From CAIMUS01 sp963708455 (lineage in GTDB: Bacteria > Pseudomonadota > Gammaproteobacteria > Competibacterales > Competibacteraceae), in NCBI GenBank assembly GCA_963708455.1, contig CAVPSQ010000003.1, positions 186,001 to 250,000 of the forward strand: a stretch of 64,000 nucleotides of DNA. Direction: 5' to 3'. Positions 36,857-45,856 of this stretch are shown piece by piece. Every line of letters begins with the position of its first letter. Position 1 is the first letter of the stretch. Below the pieces are notes generated by a model that worked only from the letters and a program-made list of their open reading frames with translations, ran no database searches and was not told the DNA's origin. Both the position numbers and the translations under genes were made by a program.

Positions 36857-38095
36857 CTATTCGGCCTGTTGCGAAAATTGCGCCGCCACCCGCTTGATCC
36901 ATACCTGCTGAGTATCGTGATCCCGTATCAGCTGCATTAACTTTTCCGCCTGCTGCCTATAGCTGTTATCGTGCAGCAACCGGTCTGCAGTAAGCCGCAA
37001 CCGTTGCGCCGTAAGCTGTCCCGCTCGCAGGCGCACACCCGCCCCCGCCTTTTCCAGGCAAATCATATTCAAATGCTGGTCCATATTGCCGGCGATGCCG
37101 ATGACGGGCACGCCCGCCGCCAATGCCTGCTGAGTGGTCGGACTGCCGCCGTTGCAGATTACCAGAGCCGAGCGTGTCGCCGCTTCAATGCCGGGCAGAA
37201 AAGCGGCCACCCTGGCGTTGGCAGGCACGACGGTCGGCGTATACTGGCCGGCGGTAGCGGCAATCACCGTTACCGGTAAATCCGCCAGGCCTTGCAAAAC
37301 CCGCGGCAATAACCGTTCGCCTTCACCGGAGCTGCCCAACGTAACGTAGATCACCGGTTTGCCTGTGGGCAAAGTTGACCACCAGTCAGGCAGATCAACG
37401 ACGGGCGACCACAGGATAGGACCCAGCCAGCGATGATGTGACGGTAGGGGAGCCGTGGGAACCAGGTTGGGGATATCGGTGTACAGCGTCAGATCGGCAT
37501 GGGTGTAGATTTCACGCAGGTCGTAGCCCAGGCCAGGCAGCCCGTACTCGCGGCGGACCCGATTGAACGGCAGCGTATGGTAGGCGAAAGCGAGCGGGCG
37601 GGCCAGCTTGAACAAAACTTGCGCTACAGCCACGCCGAAAACTTTGGTCATGGGGTGCTCTGGCAGCGGGAAGGGTAGCTTGGAGTAGGGGCTCCAATAA
37701 GCGTTAGTGATGGTGAAATAAGGTATCTCAGCTACTCTGGCGCTCACTCCCAGGGAGATGCGAAAATCGCCCACCACCAAATCAGGTTTGACTGTCTCGA
37801 TCAGTTTCAGGTCAGCGCGCACATAAGCCCGCAAGGTGGCTGTGTCGTAGACCGGTCTCCCTTTAGCCAGGTTGTCGGTAAACTGGGCACTGGGAATCGT
37901 ATCAATCGAGCGCAATTCGAACGGCAGATTAGCGAACAGCTTATGGTAGCGGGGATTGCTGGCGAATGTGATGGCATAACGTTGCGGGTCCAGTGATTGC
38001 GCCAGAACCGCCGGCCGGGCTACGTGTGCCAGCGTAACGGCCTCGCCGACGAATAAAATGCGTCTGCGTCGAGTGGGCTGAACAGTAGCGTTCAT
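36857..38095 (-). CDS. UGT/MGT-family glycosyltransferase
   Basis: GT-B glycosyltransferase of 412 residues from ATG 38095. The C-terminal donor-binding domain shows VTLGSSGEG, FLPGIEAATRSALVICNGG and GGSPTTQQAL followed by GVPVIGIAGNMDQHLN, the region equivalent to the UGT signature. The N-terminal acceptor domain begins RRILFVGEAVTLAHVARPAVLAQSL. Relatives glycosylate lipids, polyketides or sterols; the acceptor here is unknown. Its ATG overlaps the stop of the ThiF-nitroreductase gene by one base (TGATG), fixing the start and indicating a shared transcript. Being tied to an N-acyltransferase operon, it may glycosylate the acylated product. Confidence 0.85.
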   Translation of the reverse strand: MNATVQPTRRRRILFVGEAVTLAHVARPAVLAQSLDPQRYAITFASNPRYHKLFANLPFELRSIDTIPSAQFTDNLAKGRPVYDTATLRAYVRADLKLIETVKPDLVVGDFRISLGVSARVAEIPYFTITNAYWSPYSKLPFPLPEHPMTKVFGVAVAQVLFKLARPLAFAYHTLPFNRVRREYGLPGLGYDLREIYTHADLTLYTDIPNLVPTAPLPSHHRWLGPILWSPVVDLPDWWSTLPTGKPVIYVTLGSSGEGERLLPRVLQGLADLPVTVIAATAGQYTPTVVPANARVAAFLPGIEAATRSALVICNGGSPTTQQALAAGVPVIGIAGNMDQHLNMICLEKAGAGVRLRAGQLTAQRLRLTADRLLHDNSYRQQAEKLMQLIRDHDTQQVWIKRVAAQFSQQAE

Positions 38096-40059
38096 CAGCG
38101 ACCTGCTACCAGCAGGTCTTGCAGGGGCAGGCGGATAGAGCGGGCCGCAGGCGACGGTCCGAATCCGACTCGTCCCATGAATACGGCGCATTCACTTGCT
38201 TCGCGGCCAAGCAACTGCTGCAACTGCTGACTCAATGTACGAGCCTTGTCCAGTGACTGCTGGTGGCGGGTGAATGCTACCCCTTCGCGCACATAGGACG
38301 CGAAAATCAGCGGCGTCATTTCCGGTTGGAGCTGCAAACCCAGCCGGGTGGCCGTTAGCCAGAAACGCTGCATCGCGCGTCCTCCCTGCAGATAGTCATC
38401 TATCGACTGTGGCGCTTGCCGTGCAACGATAACGAAATGCGCTGCGCAATACAAAGCGGGCAACACATCCAGTTGCAAGCGGGGCAATACCGTGCCACCT
38501 GCAAAGGTATTCATGAAAACCACGCGCCGCCAGCTTTGCAAGGTCCAGCGCATCAGGCGGGTAGTCAATGGATTTGCGCCAAGCGCCTGAGCAGGAATCC
38601 GATCCAGGCTGAACTGTGTATCCCATTCGATGACATCCCGATGTACCGGATAGGCTTCAGGCGTGGTCAAACGGATGTAGGCGTTGTGAAACAGCAGGTG
38701 AGCAACCCGTCTTAAGTTCTTTCCGCCTTCCAGCCAGATGATTTGGTAACTGGGACCTGTAGCTGCTTCCAGAGAGCAGTGTTCCCGGTCTCCCAAGGGG
38801 CGCCGGCTCAACGGCCGTCGCTGGGTGCAACGGGCGCGGATAACGCGCTCCAAAGGATGAGTTGCGGCTGGCGCCTCACTGAGATCGATATCGAATGTCG
38901 GTCGGTTGGCGGGCAGATCGGTGCGGCGGCGGATGTCGCACTGCAAGCCCCGGCCCTGCGCAGCAATCTCGATGGTTTCCAGTAACCCCCCCAACGCCAA
39001 CTGGCTGGCGCGTCCTTGCAAGTCATAAATGACATGGTCGCGGGTATCAAAGCCATGTACGATCAGTCGCTTGTCATGATGGATCTCAAAACGCCAAGGC
39101 TGGGTATTGTCCCCACTGGGAGCCCAGCGGGCCAGTTCCAGTATTTGCCGAATAGCGTTTTGTGGCGCCGCCGGTTGTTGGTATAGCGGCGTACGGGTCT
39201 TGGCCTTGGCAAACAGGCGACGAGCGATATACAGCTTGCACCGCTGCCAGGGATTACGGTTTCCCCAGGGTATCCAGGTATGTGCCACCTGGTTGCGGTA
39301 CGCGTCGAAATGCAGCCCGTGGGGAGCTGCCAGTATTTTGCCGCGGTTTAACAATATCTTCAGGGCTTGGCTGGCCGCCACGCCGGCGCACAACTCGCAA
39401 GCCATAGCGGTGGAGGGAGCGCGATGATCCTCCAGATTGACTGCGGACGGAACAATCAGATAGCGTTGCTGCACCATGGCGGGGGAAAGTCCCAACACGA
39501 AGCGTAGCAACTGCTCTTCTTCGGATTGACCTGCTAGTTGAAAGTAGTCCTCGAAGGTCATTTTTCCCGGCAGAAAATTCAGTACCGCCGCCCCCATGCC
39601 CAGTGGAGCAGCGGTAATCGCCGGGATGCTCCGTTCGGCACAGGCAGCGAATACCTGACGGCGTGCCTCGACAGCAAAAAAATCCAGACTGTCTACATAC
39701 AAGTCTACGTCTTCCAGGAAGTCTGCCAGGTTGGCAGCGTTGATGCCCTGCGGGAAAGCCTGGATCGTCAGTTCCGGATTGATGGCTTTGGCCATCGCGG
39801 TAAGCGCATCGACCTTGCTGCTACCAATGCTGGTCAAATTGGCGCCTGCTTGGCGGTTAAAATTAGGCAGTTCAAAAACATCAAAATCGGCCAGATTAAA
39901 AGCACCAATGCCAAGCCTGGTCAATGTCAGAAGATGGCTGCCGCCCACACCGCCCAAGCCGGCGATGGCTACCCGCTTGATACGCAACAAATCTTGCTCG
40001 ATAGCTGTGACCCAGCCGATATTCCTGGAGAAAGCGGTATCGTAATCAAAGCGAGTCAT
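38095..40059 (-). CDS. ThiF (E1-like) - nitroreductase fusion, Rv1355c family
   Basis: 654 residues from ATG 40059 (AAGGGA upstream). The N-terminal half (about 1-280) is a ThiF/MoeB-like adenylating domain: nucleotide motif GLGGVGG (34-40), the NFNRQ motif and a Cys pair in CELC; a second zinc Cys pair is not obvious. From about 310 comes a nitroreductase-like flavin domain beginning ARWAPSGDNTQPWRF. The same two-domain architecture is known as the Rv1355c (MoeY) family, of unproven function. It is downstream of the exosortase-associated acyltransferase gene on the same strand and overlaps the glycosyltransferase start, suggesting a pathway that adenylates and then reduces or oxidises an acylated substrate. 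Confidence 0.85.
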   Translation of the reverse strand: MTRFDYDTAFSRNIGWVTAIEQDLLRIKRVAIAGLGGVGGSHLLTLTRLGIGAFNLADFDVFELPNFNRQAGANLTSIGSSKVDALTAMAKAINPELTIQAFPQGINAANLADFLEDVDLYVDSLDFFAVEARRQVFAACAERSIPAITAAPLGMGAAVLNFLPGKMTFEDYFQLAGQSEEEQLLRFVLGLSPAMVQQRYLIVPSAVNLEDHRAPSTAMACELCAGVAASQALKILLNRGKILAAPHGLHFDAYRNQVAHTWIPWGNRNPWQRCKLYIARRLFAKAKTRTPLYQQPAAPQNAIRQILELARWAPSGDNTQPWRFEIHHDKRLIVHGFDTRDHVIYDLQGRASQLALGGLLETIEIAAQGRGLQCDIRRRTDLPANRPTFDIDLSEAPAATHPLERVIRARCTQRRPLSRRPLGDREHCSLEAATGPSYQIIWLEGGKNLRRVAHLLFHNAYIRLTTPEAYPVHRDVIEWDTQFSLDRIPAQALGANPLTTRLMRWTLQSWRRVVFMNTFAGGTVLPRLQLDVLPALYCAAHFVIVARQAPQSIDDYLQGGRAMQRFWLTATRLGLQLQPEMTPLIFASYVREGVAFTRHQQSLDKARTLSQQLQQLLGREASECAVFMGRVGFGPSPAARSIRLPLQDLLVAGR

Positions 40060-40112
40060 GATGTATCCCTTTATAGTTATCTGGTTATTATTTTCCAACC
40101 GGAGCAGCGTGC

Positions 40113-40874
40113 TCAGTTGCTGAGATCGAAGCCTGTTTGCATGGCATCTGCCTTGAGACTGTCGTAGACATAGGAATAAAGTTCACGCAGTTCCCCGTGC
40201 ATGCCGTTCAGGATTTGCTGGATAGTGACATAATGAGCAGCCCGCGGTCCATGATAATCCAACAAGTCGCCTATCTGTACGAACGGTAAGCCAGTAGCTT
40301 GCAGACGCTTGGCTAGACGGGGCTCCACCATGACAAACAGGTTCTGCCGCTGAGTCAGAATCAATAAGACAGCGCCGGCTGCGAATAAGGCCAAACTGAT
40401 CAAAGGAAAGGTGCGTCGTTCAGCCTCCGGGAAATCCAAGCTGCTCAGCCGGCCCAGGGGTGACTCTGACTCCCCCGGACGTCTACGGAAGGTGGTGTGG
40501 ACGGCCAAGCGGGATACTTCGACAATACTCGTGCGTGCCAGGTAACGGGGGTGCAGGGTCGGATGCGTCAGGCTGTAGCCACAATATTTTTCCAGCGGCA
40601 GGAGTAAATCAGGGTTATCGCGCGGGGCCCTGATAAGACGTACGCACCCAGCTGGCGTATCGGTGGGGGTGTGTACGACTATACAGTGGACGGAATACTG
40701 ATCGTATTCGTCTTTTTCAAGACCACCGGGACAGTTATCTTCATGTTCATAGTGGAACTCCTGACAGTAGACATCGTACCGGATACGTTGCGCTCGCTCT
40801 ATGAGTTCGGGTGAATCAGCGAGTACCACCCGGAAATAAGATTGAAAATGCGTGCTCAACGGGATGCTGTTCAT
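40113..40874 (-). CDS. PEP-CTERM/exosortase-associated N-acyltransferase
   Basis: 253 residues from ATG 40874; an in-frame GTG at 40886 is possible. The fold is related to autoinducer synthases and GNAT enzymes: the segment AQRIRYDVYCQEFHYE resembles the RxxVF region of LuxI-type enzymes, followed by DEYDQYSVHCIV, GCVRLIRAP and IVEVSRLAVH. This matches the family found only in species with PEP-CTERM/exosortase systems (TIGR03694 type). Members of that family have been reported to make long-chain N-acyl amino acids. It is the first gene of the minus-strand cluster. The product could be a signal or a membrane lipid; neither is shown by the sequence. Confidence 0.88.
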   Translation of the reverse strand: MNSIPLSTHFQSYFRVVLADSPELIERAQRIRYDVYCQEFHYEHEDNCPGGLEKDEYDQYSVHCIVVHTPTDTPAGCVRLIRAPRDNPDLLLPLEKYCGYSLTHPTLHPRYLARTSIVEVSRLAVHTTFRRRPGESESPLGRLSSLDFPEAERRTFPLISLALFAAGAVLLILTQRQNLFVMVEPRLAKRLQATGLPFVQIGDLLDYHGPRAAHYVTIQQILNGMHGELRELYSYVYDSLKADAMQTGFDLSN

Positions 40875-40922
40875 CTGGGTAGCCACTGGTAGTTAGTGTC
40901 TGGCCGAAAACCTTGCAAACCC

Positions 40923-41017
40923 GTAGGATGGGTAGAGCGGAGCGAAACCCATCGGTTTCGCATGACCCCACGGATGATGGGTTTCGCTCCGCTTACGCTC
41001 CGCTCTACCCATCCTAC
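40923..41017. repeat. long palindromic repeat (GTAGGATGGGTAGAGCGGAG...)
   Basis: The left arm 40923-40953 (from GTAGGATGGGTAGAGCGGAG to AAACCCATC) pairs with the right arm 40976-41017, which carries a short internal repeat of the CGCTCCGCT unit. It lies between the acyltransferase and rmlA. The rest of the 405-base gap (41018-41279) is AT-rich and holds no gene I can support. Confidence 0.75.
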
Positions 41018-41279
41018 AACAATACAGAACAGGGGTTTTCGGTCAGACACTAGTTAGATCGCCGGGTAAAATGTTATTAGTCTCAAAATCTTCCATAACG
41101 AAAGCTGAGCGTTCAGCTGCACTTACCTTACAGTAGATTAAAACATGGCTTGAACACAAGTTATAAAAATTATATATATTTGCGTCAGTCGTCGATTAAT
41201 TTTAGACCAGCTTAATGCAGTTTACTGCACTTTAGCTTCTGTCTCACCACTGTAACACCTACTTCGAGTGCATCCATCT

Positions 41280-42152
41280 ATGGTAACCAAGGGCATCATT
41301 CTAGCTGGCGGCTCAGGAACCCGCCTGTATCCATTGACCATTCCTGTCAGTAAACAACTGCTGCCAGTCTACGATAAGCCCATGATTTACTATCCCATAT
41401 CGACGCTGATGTTGGCGCGGATCCGGGATATCTTGATCATCACTACCCCTCGTGATCTGGTTGTTTTTCAACACCTGCTGGGCGACGGTAGCCAATGGGG
41501 GTTGTCCCTCAGTTATGCGGTGCAGCCCAGTCCTGAGGGCTTGGCCCAGGCTTTCCTCATCGGCGAAGCATTCATCGGTCAAGATGCTGTCTGCCTTACG
41601 CTGGGTGATAATATTTTCTATGGCCAGGGTTTGTCGGCGTTGTTGCAACGGGCTGCCAACCGTACCCGGGGCGCCACGGTGTTCGGCTACTATGTCCGGG
41701 ATACCGAACGCTATGGAGTCGTCAGCTTTGATGCCCAAGACAGGGTGAATGCTATCGAGGAGAAACCACAGTATCCCAGATCCCATTATGCCGTCACCGG
41801 TTTGTATTTCTACGACAACGAGGTAGTCGCTACCGCCAAAACTATCAAACCCTCGGCGCGAGGCGAACTGGAAATTACCGACATCAACAAGGCGTACCTG
41901 ACCAGAGGTGACTTGGCAGTGGAGCTAATGGGACGTGGCTTTGCCTGGTTGGATATGGGGACACACGAATCGCTGCTGGCCGCTGCCAATTTTATCCAGG
42001 CGGTGGAACAACGCCAGGGGCAGAAGATATCTTGTCCCGAGGAGATTGCATTCAGGTTAGGATATATCGATGCAGCGCAATTAGAGAACCTGGCGGAGCC
42101 GTTGTGCAAGAACACCTATGGGAAATACCTGCGGGAACTGCTGCATCAATAA
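41280..42152 (+). CDS. rmlA: glucose-1-phosphate thymidylyltransferase
   Basis: 290 residues from ATG 41280, preferred over the in-frame GTG at 41268 because homology begins at KGIILAGGSGTRL. Motifs are GGSGTRLYPLT (nucleotide binding), KQLLPVYDKPMIYYP, LGDNIFYGQG and VIEEKPQYPRS-type EEKP, with the C-terminal KNTYGKYL. It joins dTTP and glucose 1-phosphate to make dTDP-glucose, first step toward dTDP-rhamnose. The usual partners rmlB, rmlC and rmlD are not adjacent, so rhamnose or another deoxysugar must be completed elsewhere. It is transcribed away from the acyltransferase cluster. Confidence 0.96.
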   Translation: MVTKGIILAGGSGTRLYPLTIPVSKQLLPVYDKPMIYYPISTLMLARIRDILIITTPRDLVVFQHLLGDGSQWGLSLSYAVQPSPEGLAQAFLIGEAFIGQDAVCLTLGDNIFYGQGLSALLQRAANRTRGATVFGYYVRDTERYGVVSFDAQDRVNAIEEKPQYPRSHYAVTGLYFYDNEVVATAKTIKPSARGELEITDINKAYLTRGDLAVELMGRGFAWLDMGTHESLLAAANFIQAVEQRQGQKISCPEEIAFRLGYIDAAQLENLAEPLCKNTYGKYLRELLHQ

Positions 42153-42661
42153 CGTCCCCACCCCGCCCTGGACAGGAATAACATGACCGCGAAGTTTTAA
42201 TTTTTCCAACGGTCGTTTCCAAGGTATTGTAGAAATCAGTCTATCCTCATGGTGATACCGGTCTCGAAGGTTTCCAGCGAATACGATTGGAAACAGGCTT
42301 TCAAATAGGGGTAGTTTTATTTTGCAGGCAGGTGCGAATCACGGTCGGAATAAAATTAGTTTTACTGATGATCAATATATTTTGGGAACAGTATTCTATG
42401 ATAGTGATTCGTGAAGTGGGGTAAGAGAAATAATGATAATATAATTATTACTACCTGGTAAATAAAAAGCATACTGCCTTAATTGGTCATCAGTGTCGTT
42501 TCAGCCAAGGCTTGATGGGCAATGTCCACTCTACAGATTCAAGCTGTTGATTTCCTGACTCTTGTCGAATAGGCAGTGCCGAACATGCCGTATCGATTGG
42601 CGCAATCGCTCAAACGACGATCAAAGCCCCTTGGTTTAATTTGAATGTGGCATCCACAAAG
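42153..42661. other. 509-base AT-rich gap with no supported gene
   Basis: Between rmlA and the porin, which converge here. I find no open frame with recognisable protein and no strong terminator; a weak TTTCCA/TGGAAA inverted pair occurs near 42266-42290. The AT content is well above the flanking genes, suggesting decayed foreign sequence. Confidence 0.5.
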
Positions 42662-43894
42662 TCAGAACCGATATGATCCTAAAAACAGGAACAGATTCCA
42701 GTTACGACTGGTTCCATAAGGATCGGGATTATCAAGGGTAGGCAGCCAGCTGGTGCCGTTAATATGATGATACTCGGCGCGCAGAAGAAATTGAGGGGTC
42801 ACTGTCCAATTTAATCCCGTTGTCCAATCTTTGGCATAACGGCTATAAGCGGGACGACCAAGCGGGTCCGAAGCAACGTACTTTTTTCCATTTTTATCAT
42901 TTATATCAATATATTCAACATCATAACGTAATATAGCTTCCCACTGCGGGAATAACCTATAACTGCCTTGAATATAGTAATCTTGTCCAGTCGTGGTGTT
43001 ATTGGGTTGCCCAAAACCACGGAAAGTCACCTTCCGTAATGAATACTCCGAAGTTAAACTCCATATTTCCTTGTTATATTGCAGAGAGAAAATCCATGGC
43101 TCGATACGTAGTGAGCCATCTGGGATAGGAAAAGTGGAAGCGGTCGCTGAATTATAGTCCAAATTAGCCTGAAAATACGTGATAGCGGTTTTTAACAAAC
43201 CACTATTCCATTCATAGAGTAAACGGCCTATATATGATGTGTCACTATTAAATCCTCCAGGTGTTCTGCGCCCGAAAACGATTCCTTCCAGTTCCCGATC
43301 TACTGTTTGTGGATATCCCAACCCACTCTGTAAAAAAAAGTCACCATAATCAGTACGACGTTCGCCATAAATTGCCAAACCATCAGAAGATAATGCGAGA
43401 CTACGCACATCATCTGGATAAATTGACTGTGGCAAAAGAATGCTAGGTCTAGTAAAAGCAACATCACGAGTTTCATTATAAAACCCTGTAGGATTTTTAA
43501 TTCTGCCTAATCTAAATCCCCAGCGATTAGTTTCTGTTGATAAAAAACTATAATCTATCAACCCATAATCGAGTCGTAATTTTCCGGGATCTGTTTCTCC
43601 AGCACGTCTGTATAGGAGTTGGCCACTCAATTGTAGATTTGTAAACGGAAGCCAGGACCCGTTCACGCCTAATTCTCTGTATTCGAAACTACCGTTATCT
43701 TGGGAATTACCGAAAAAGTTATTTTCAGTTGTCAGACTGTATCCCTGGCTGGCAAAGCCATGGAATTGTACACCCTCAGGTAATTCTAAACCATGCACTG
43801 GCATGGTATAGAATATCATCCAGCAAACTAGACAACGAGCTGTGACAAAATCAGACAATCGATTACTGAATTTTGAGCACACGGACATTATCAT
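42662..43894 (-). CDS. outer-membrane beta-barrel porin-like protein
   Basis: About 410 residues. After a hydrophobic N-terminus ending in HGLELPEG, the sequence shows many alternating strands (GSFEYRELGVNGSWLP, WGFRLGRIKNPTGFYNETRD, GLNWTVTPQFLLRAEYHHING) and ends in an aromatic residue (FLGSYRF), a C-terminal Phe as expected for barrel assembly. The pattern is close to porin-like proteins found next to PstS-like binding proteins. ATG 43894 or 43888 is likely; both overlap the upstream gene end by about 30 bases. It is AT-richer than neighbouring housekeeping genes. Substrate unknown; phosphate or another anion is suggested only by its partner. Confidence 0.8.
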   Translation of the reverse strand: MIMSVCSKFSNRLSDFVTARCLVCWMIFYTMPVHGLELPEGVQFHGFASQGYSLTTENNFFGNSQDNGSFEYRELGVNGSWLPFTNLQLSGQLLYRRAGETDPGKLRLDYGLIDYSFLSTETNRWGFRLGRIKNPTGFYNETRDVAFTRPSILLPQSIYPDDVRSLALSSDGLAIYGERRTDYGDFFLQSGLGYPQTVDRELEGIVFGRRTPGGFNSDTSYIGRLLYEWNSGLLKTAITYFQANLDYNSATASTFPIPDGSLRIEPWIFSLQYNKEIWSLTSEYSLRKVTFRGFGQPNNTTTGQDYYIQGSYRLFPQWEAILRYDVEYIDINDKNGKKYVASDPLGRPAYSRYAKDWTTGLNWTVTPQFLLRAEYHHINGTSWLPTLDNPDPYGTSRNWNLFLFLGSYRF

Positions 43895-44306
43895 TGACCA
43901 TGGACCTCGGTAAATAACCAATTGCGCCGGCGGTTGTAGCCACTTTGTTGCGCATTTCCTCTTCCGAGGCTACCTCGGTGGGTGCTTGACCGGTTCCGGA
44001 AAAAACCAGACGGTCCCAGGCCAGGCGCAACTGGTGCGGATAGATATTCAAAGCCTGCTTGGTGAAGGCATTGTGCGTAGGATTATCATCCCGAAGGGCG
44101 TATACATGAATCGGCGTTTGATCGGGCCAATTACGCAGACGCATACCGAAGATAGCGCGCAAGGCATTTATGGAGACGGACTGCGGCGTCTGCTGGGGGG
44201 ATACGATCACGACTGGAGCGTCGGCTTCTTGAATCTGGGGAACGCCCGCCGTTTGCACGCAAAGCATGATCATGCAGACCAGACACCGCAGTGCCCAGCG
44301 CTTCAT
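43863..44306 (-). CDS. small PstS-like periplasmic substrate-binding protein
   Basis: 147 residues from ATG 44306, with a signal peptide (MKRWALRCLVCMIMLCVQTAG). The body matches short PstS-like binding proteins: VSINALRAIFGMRLRNWPDQ, then DDNPTHNAFTKQALN, and near the end TTAGAIGYLPRSMV, a phosphate-binding-protein-like motif. It is shorter than true PstS and may bind phosphate or act as an accessory to the porin, whose gene overlaps it by about 30 bases. No ABC permease genes of a pst system are nearby, so transport through the inner membrane is not explained. Confidence 0.78.
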   Translation of the reverse strand: MKRWALRCLVCMIMLCVQTAGVPQIQEADAPVVIVSPQQTPQSVSINALRAIFGMRLRNWPDQTPIHVYALRDDNPTHNAFTKQALNIYPHQLRLAWDRLVFSGTGQAPTEVASEEEMRNKVATTAGAIGYLPRSMVNDNVRVLKIQ

Positions 44307-44504
44307 AAAGCAGATACCATTGACGGGAAATCGGTAAGGACCATAAAAGTCCTTGTTCGTCATTGTCCTAGAGGGGCATTATTTTGATTACCATAGTTGA
44401 AACAAGCCGCTATAGCAAGCCAAACGATCATTGGCAGGGTAAGTTTGTCTGAGGCCAGCAGTAGGTTACTATTGACCTGCCATGCAGCCTACCTGGATCG
44501 TTCA

Positions 44505-45797
44505 ATGTCTGTAGCCGTCTGTCCCGCTGTGCTTATCAGCGCCCCCGCGTCCGGCCAGGGCAAGACCACCCTGACGGCGGCGCTTGCCCACTATCACCGC
44601 ACTCAAGGACGGCGGGTTCGGGTGTTCAAAACCGGACCGGATTTTTTGGATCCGATGATACTGGAGCGCGCTTCCGGTCATCCGGTCTATCAACTCGACC
44701 TGTGGATGGTGGGCGAACAGGGCTGCCGGCAGTTGCTGGCCGAGGCCGCCGCCCGGGCGGATTTGCTACTGATCGAAGGAGTGATGGGATTGTTCGACGG
44801 CACGCCTTCCAGCGCCGACCTGGCGCAGTTCTTCGGCGTGCCGGTGGTGGCACTGATTCAGGCCAACGCGATGGCACAGACTTTCGGCGCTATCGTTTAC
44901 GGCTTGGCCCATTATCGGGCGAACCTACCGTTCGCCGGGGTAGTAGCTAATGGCGTGGCGGGTCCCGGTCATGTCGCTATGCTTGCCGAGAGTCTGCCTG
45001 AGGGCGTGACGCTGTGGGGCGCCCTGCCGCGCGATCCCGCTATCGCGCTGCCGGACCGCCACCTGGGGCTGGTGCAGGCCGCGGAAATCGCCGATCTGGA
45101 CACGCGCCTGGCGGCGGCGGCGGCGGCGGTCGGCCAGACTCAATTGGCTGTCTTGCCCACTCCAGTCAGTTTTCAGGGCTTGGATCTGCCGCTACCACCG
45201 CCTTTGCTGGCCGGGCTGCGGATCGGTATCGCCCGCGATCTGGCGTTTGCTTTTCTCTACCCGGCCAATCTGGATTTACTGCGCGCCTTGGGCGCCGAAC
45301 TGGTGTTCTTTTCTCCGGTGCGTGACAGCGAACTGCCCCCGGTCGACAGTATTTATCTACCGGGTGGTTATCCCGAACTGCATCTGGACGCGCTGGTCGG
45401 CAATCCCGCTATGTTGCAGGCGCTGTGCCGCCATCACCAGGAGGGCAAACCGTTATACGCTGAATGCGGCGGCATGCTGTATGCCTTGGAAACGCTGACC
45501 GACCAGACCGGCCGGCGGGCCAAACTGCTGGGATTGCTGCCCGGTGAGGCCGTATTGCAGCCCAAACTGGTCGGTCTGGGTATGCAGTCGGCCCCCTTGC
45601 CGGAGGGGGAACTGCGCGGCCATACGTTCCATCACTCACGTCTGGCAATGCGCCTGCAACCGCTGGTGTATGGCAAACGGCAACGCGATGGATCGCCCGG
45701 CGAAGCGATTTACCGCAGCGGTCGCCTTACCGCGTCCTATTTGCATCTGTATTTTCCCAGCAATCCACCCGCGGCCGCCCGCCTGTTCCTGCCTTAG
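44505..45797 (+). CDS. cobB: cobyrinate a,c-diamide synthase
   Basis: 430 residues from ATG 44505; an in-frame ATG at 44397 lacks homology in the extra part. The N-terminal synthetase domain has the P-loop SAPASGQGKTTL and EGVMGLFDG. The C-terminal class I glutamine amidotransferase has the nucleophile in YAECGGMLY and the downstream SYLHLYF. It amidates the a and c side chains of cobyrinic acid in cobalamin synthesis, using glutamine and ATP. No other cobalamin gene is in the window and I see no B12 riboswitch in the 100 bases upstream. It ends within a few bases of a fragment of xthA on the other strand. Confidence 0.94.
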   Translation: MSVAVCPAVLISAPASGQGKTTLTAALAHYHRTQGRRVRVFKTGPDFLDPMILERASGHPVYQLDLWMVGEQGCRQLLAEAAARADLLLIEGVMGLFDGTPSSADLAQFFGVPVVALIQANAMAQTFGAIVYGLAHYRANLPFAGVVANGVAGPGHVAMLAESLPEGVTLWGALPRDPAIALPDRHLGLVQAAEIADLDTRLAAAAAAVGQTQLAVLPTPVSFQGLDLPLPPPLLAGLRIGIARDLAFAFLYPANLDLLRALGAELVFFSPVRDSELPPVDSIYLPGGYPELHLDALVGNPAMLQALCRHHQEGKPLYAECGGMLYALETLTDQTGRRAKLLGLLPGEAVLQPKLVGLGMQSAPLPEGELRGHTFHHSRLAMRLQPLVYGKRQRDGSPGEAIYRSGRLTASYLHLYFPSNPPAAARLFLP

Positions 45798-45856
45798 TCC
45801 AGGTTGAATTTCGCCACCACGGGGGCATGGTTAGACGGTCGTTGCAGGGTGCGGAT
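45794..45856 (-). pseudogene. 3' remnant of exodeoxyribonuclease III (xthA)
   Basis: The minus strand reads LQRPSNHAPVVAKFNLD and a TAA stop (45796-45794). This matches the C-terminus of ExoIII-type enzymes, where (E)RPSDHAPV carries the catalytic His, here with Asn for Asp. A stop codon (TGA at 45859-45857) lies just upstream in frame, so only about 20 codons remain. The rest of the 45798-46042 gap has no supported gene; a 42-codon plus-strand frame from 45849 contains ALPVSLEAMQEAI, faintly like an AbrB-type antitoxin end. The fragment lies between cobB and the BREX locus and may mark its insertion point. Confidence 0.6.

Noticed and set aside
44385..44504. Possible cobalamin riboswitch ahead of cobB
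   Set aside because: No B12 box or matching stem pattern could be found in the leader.
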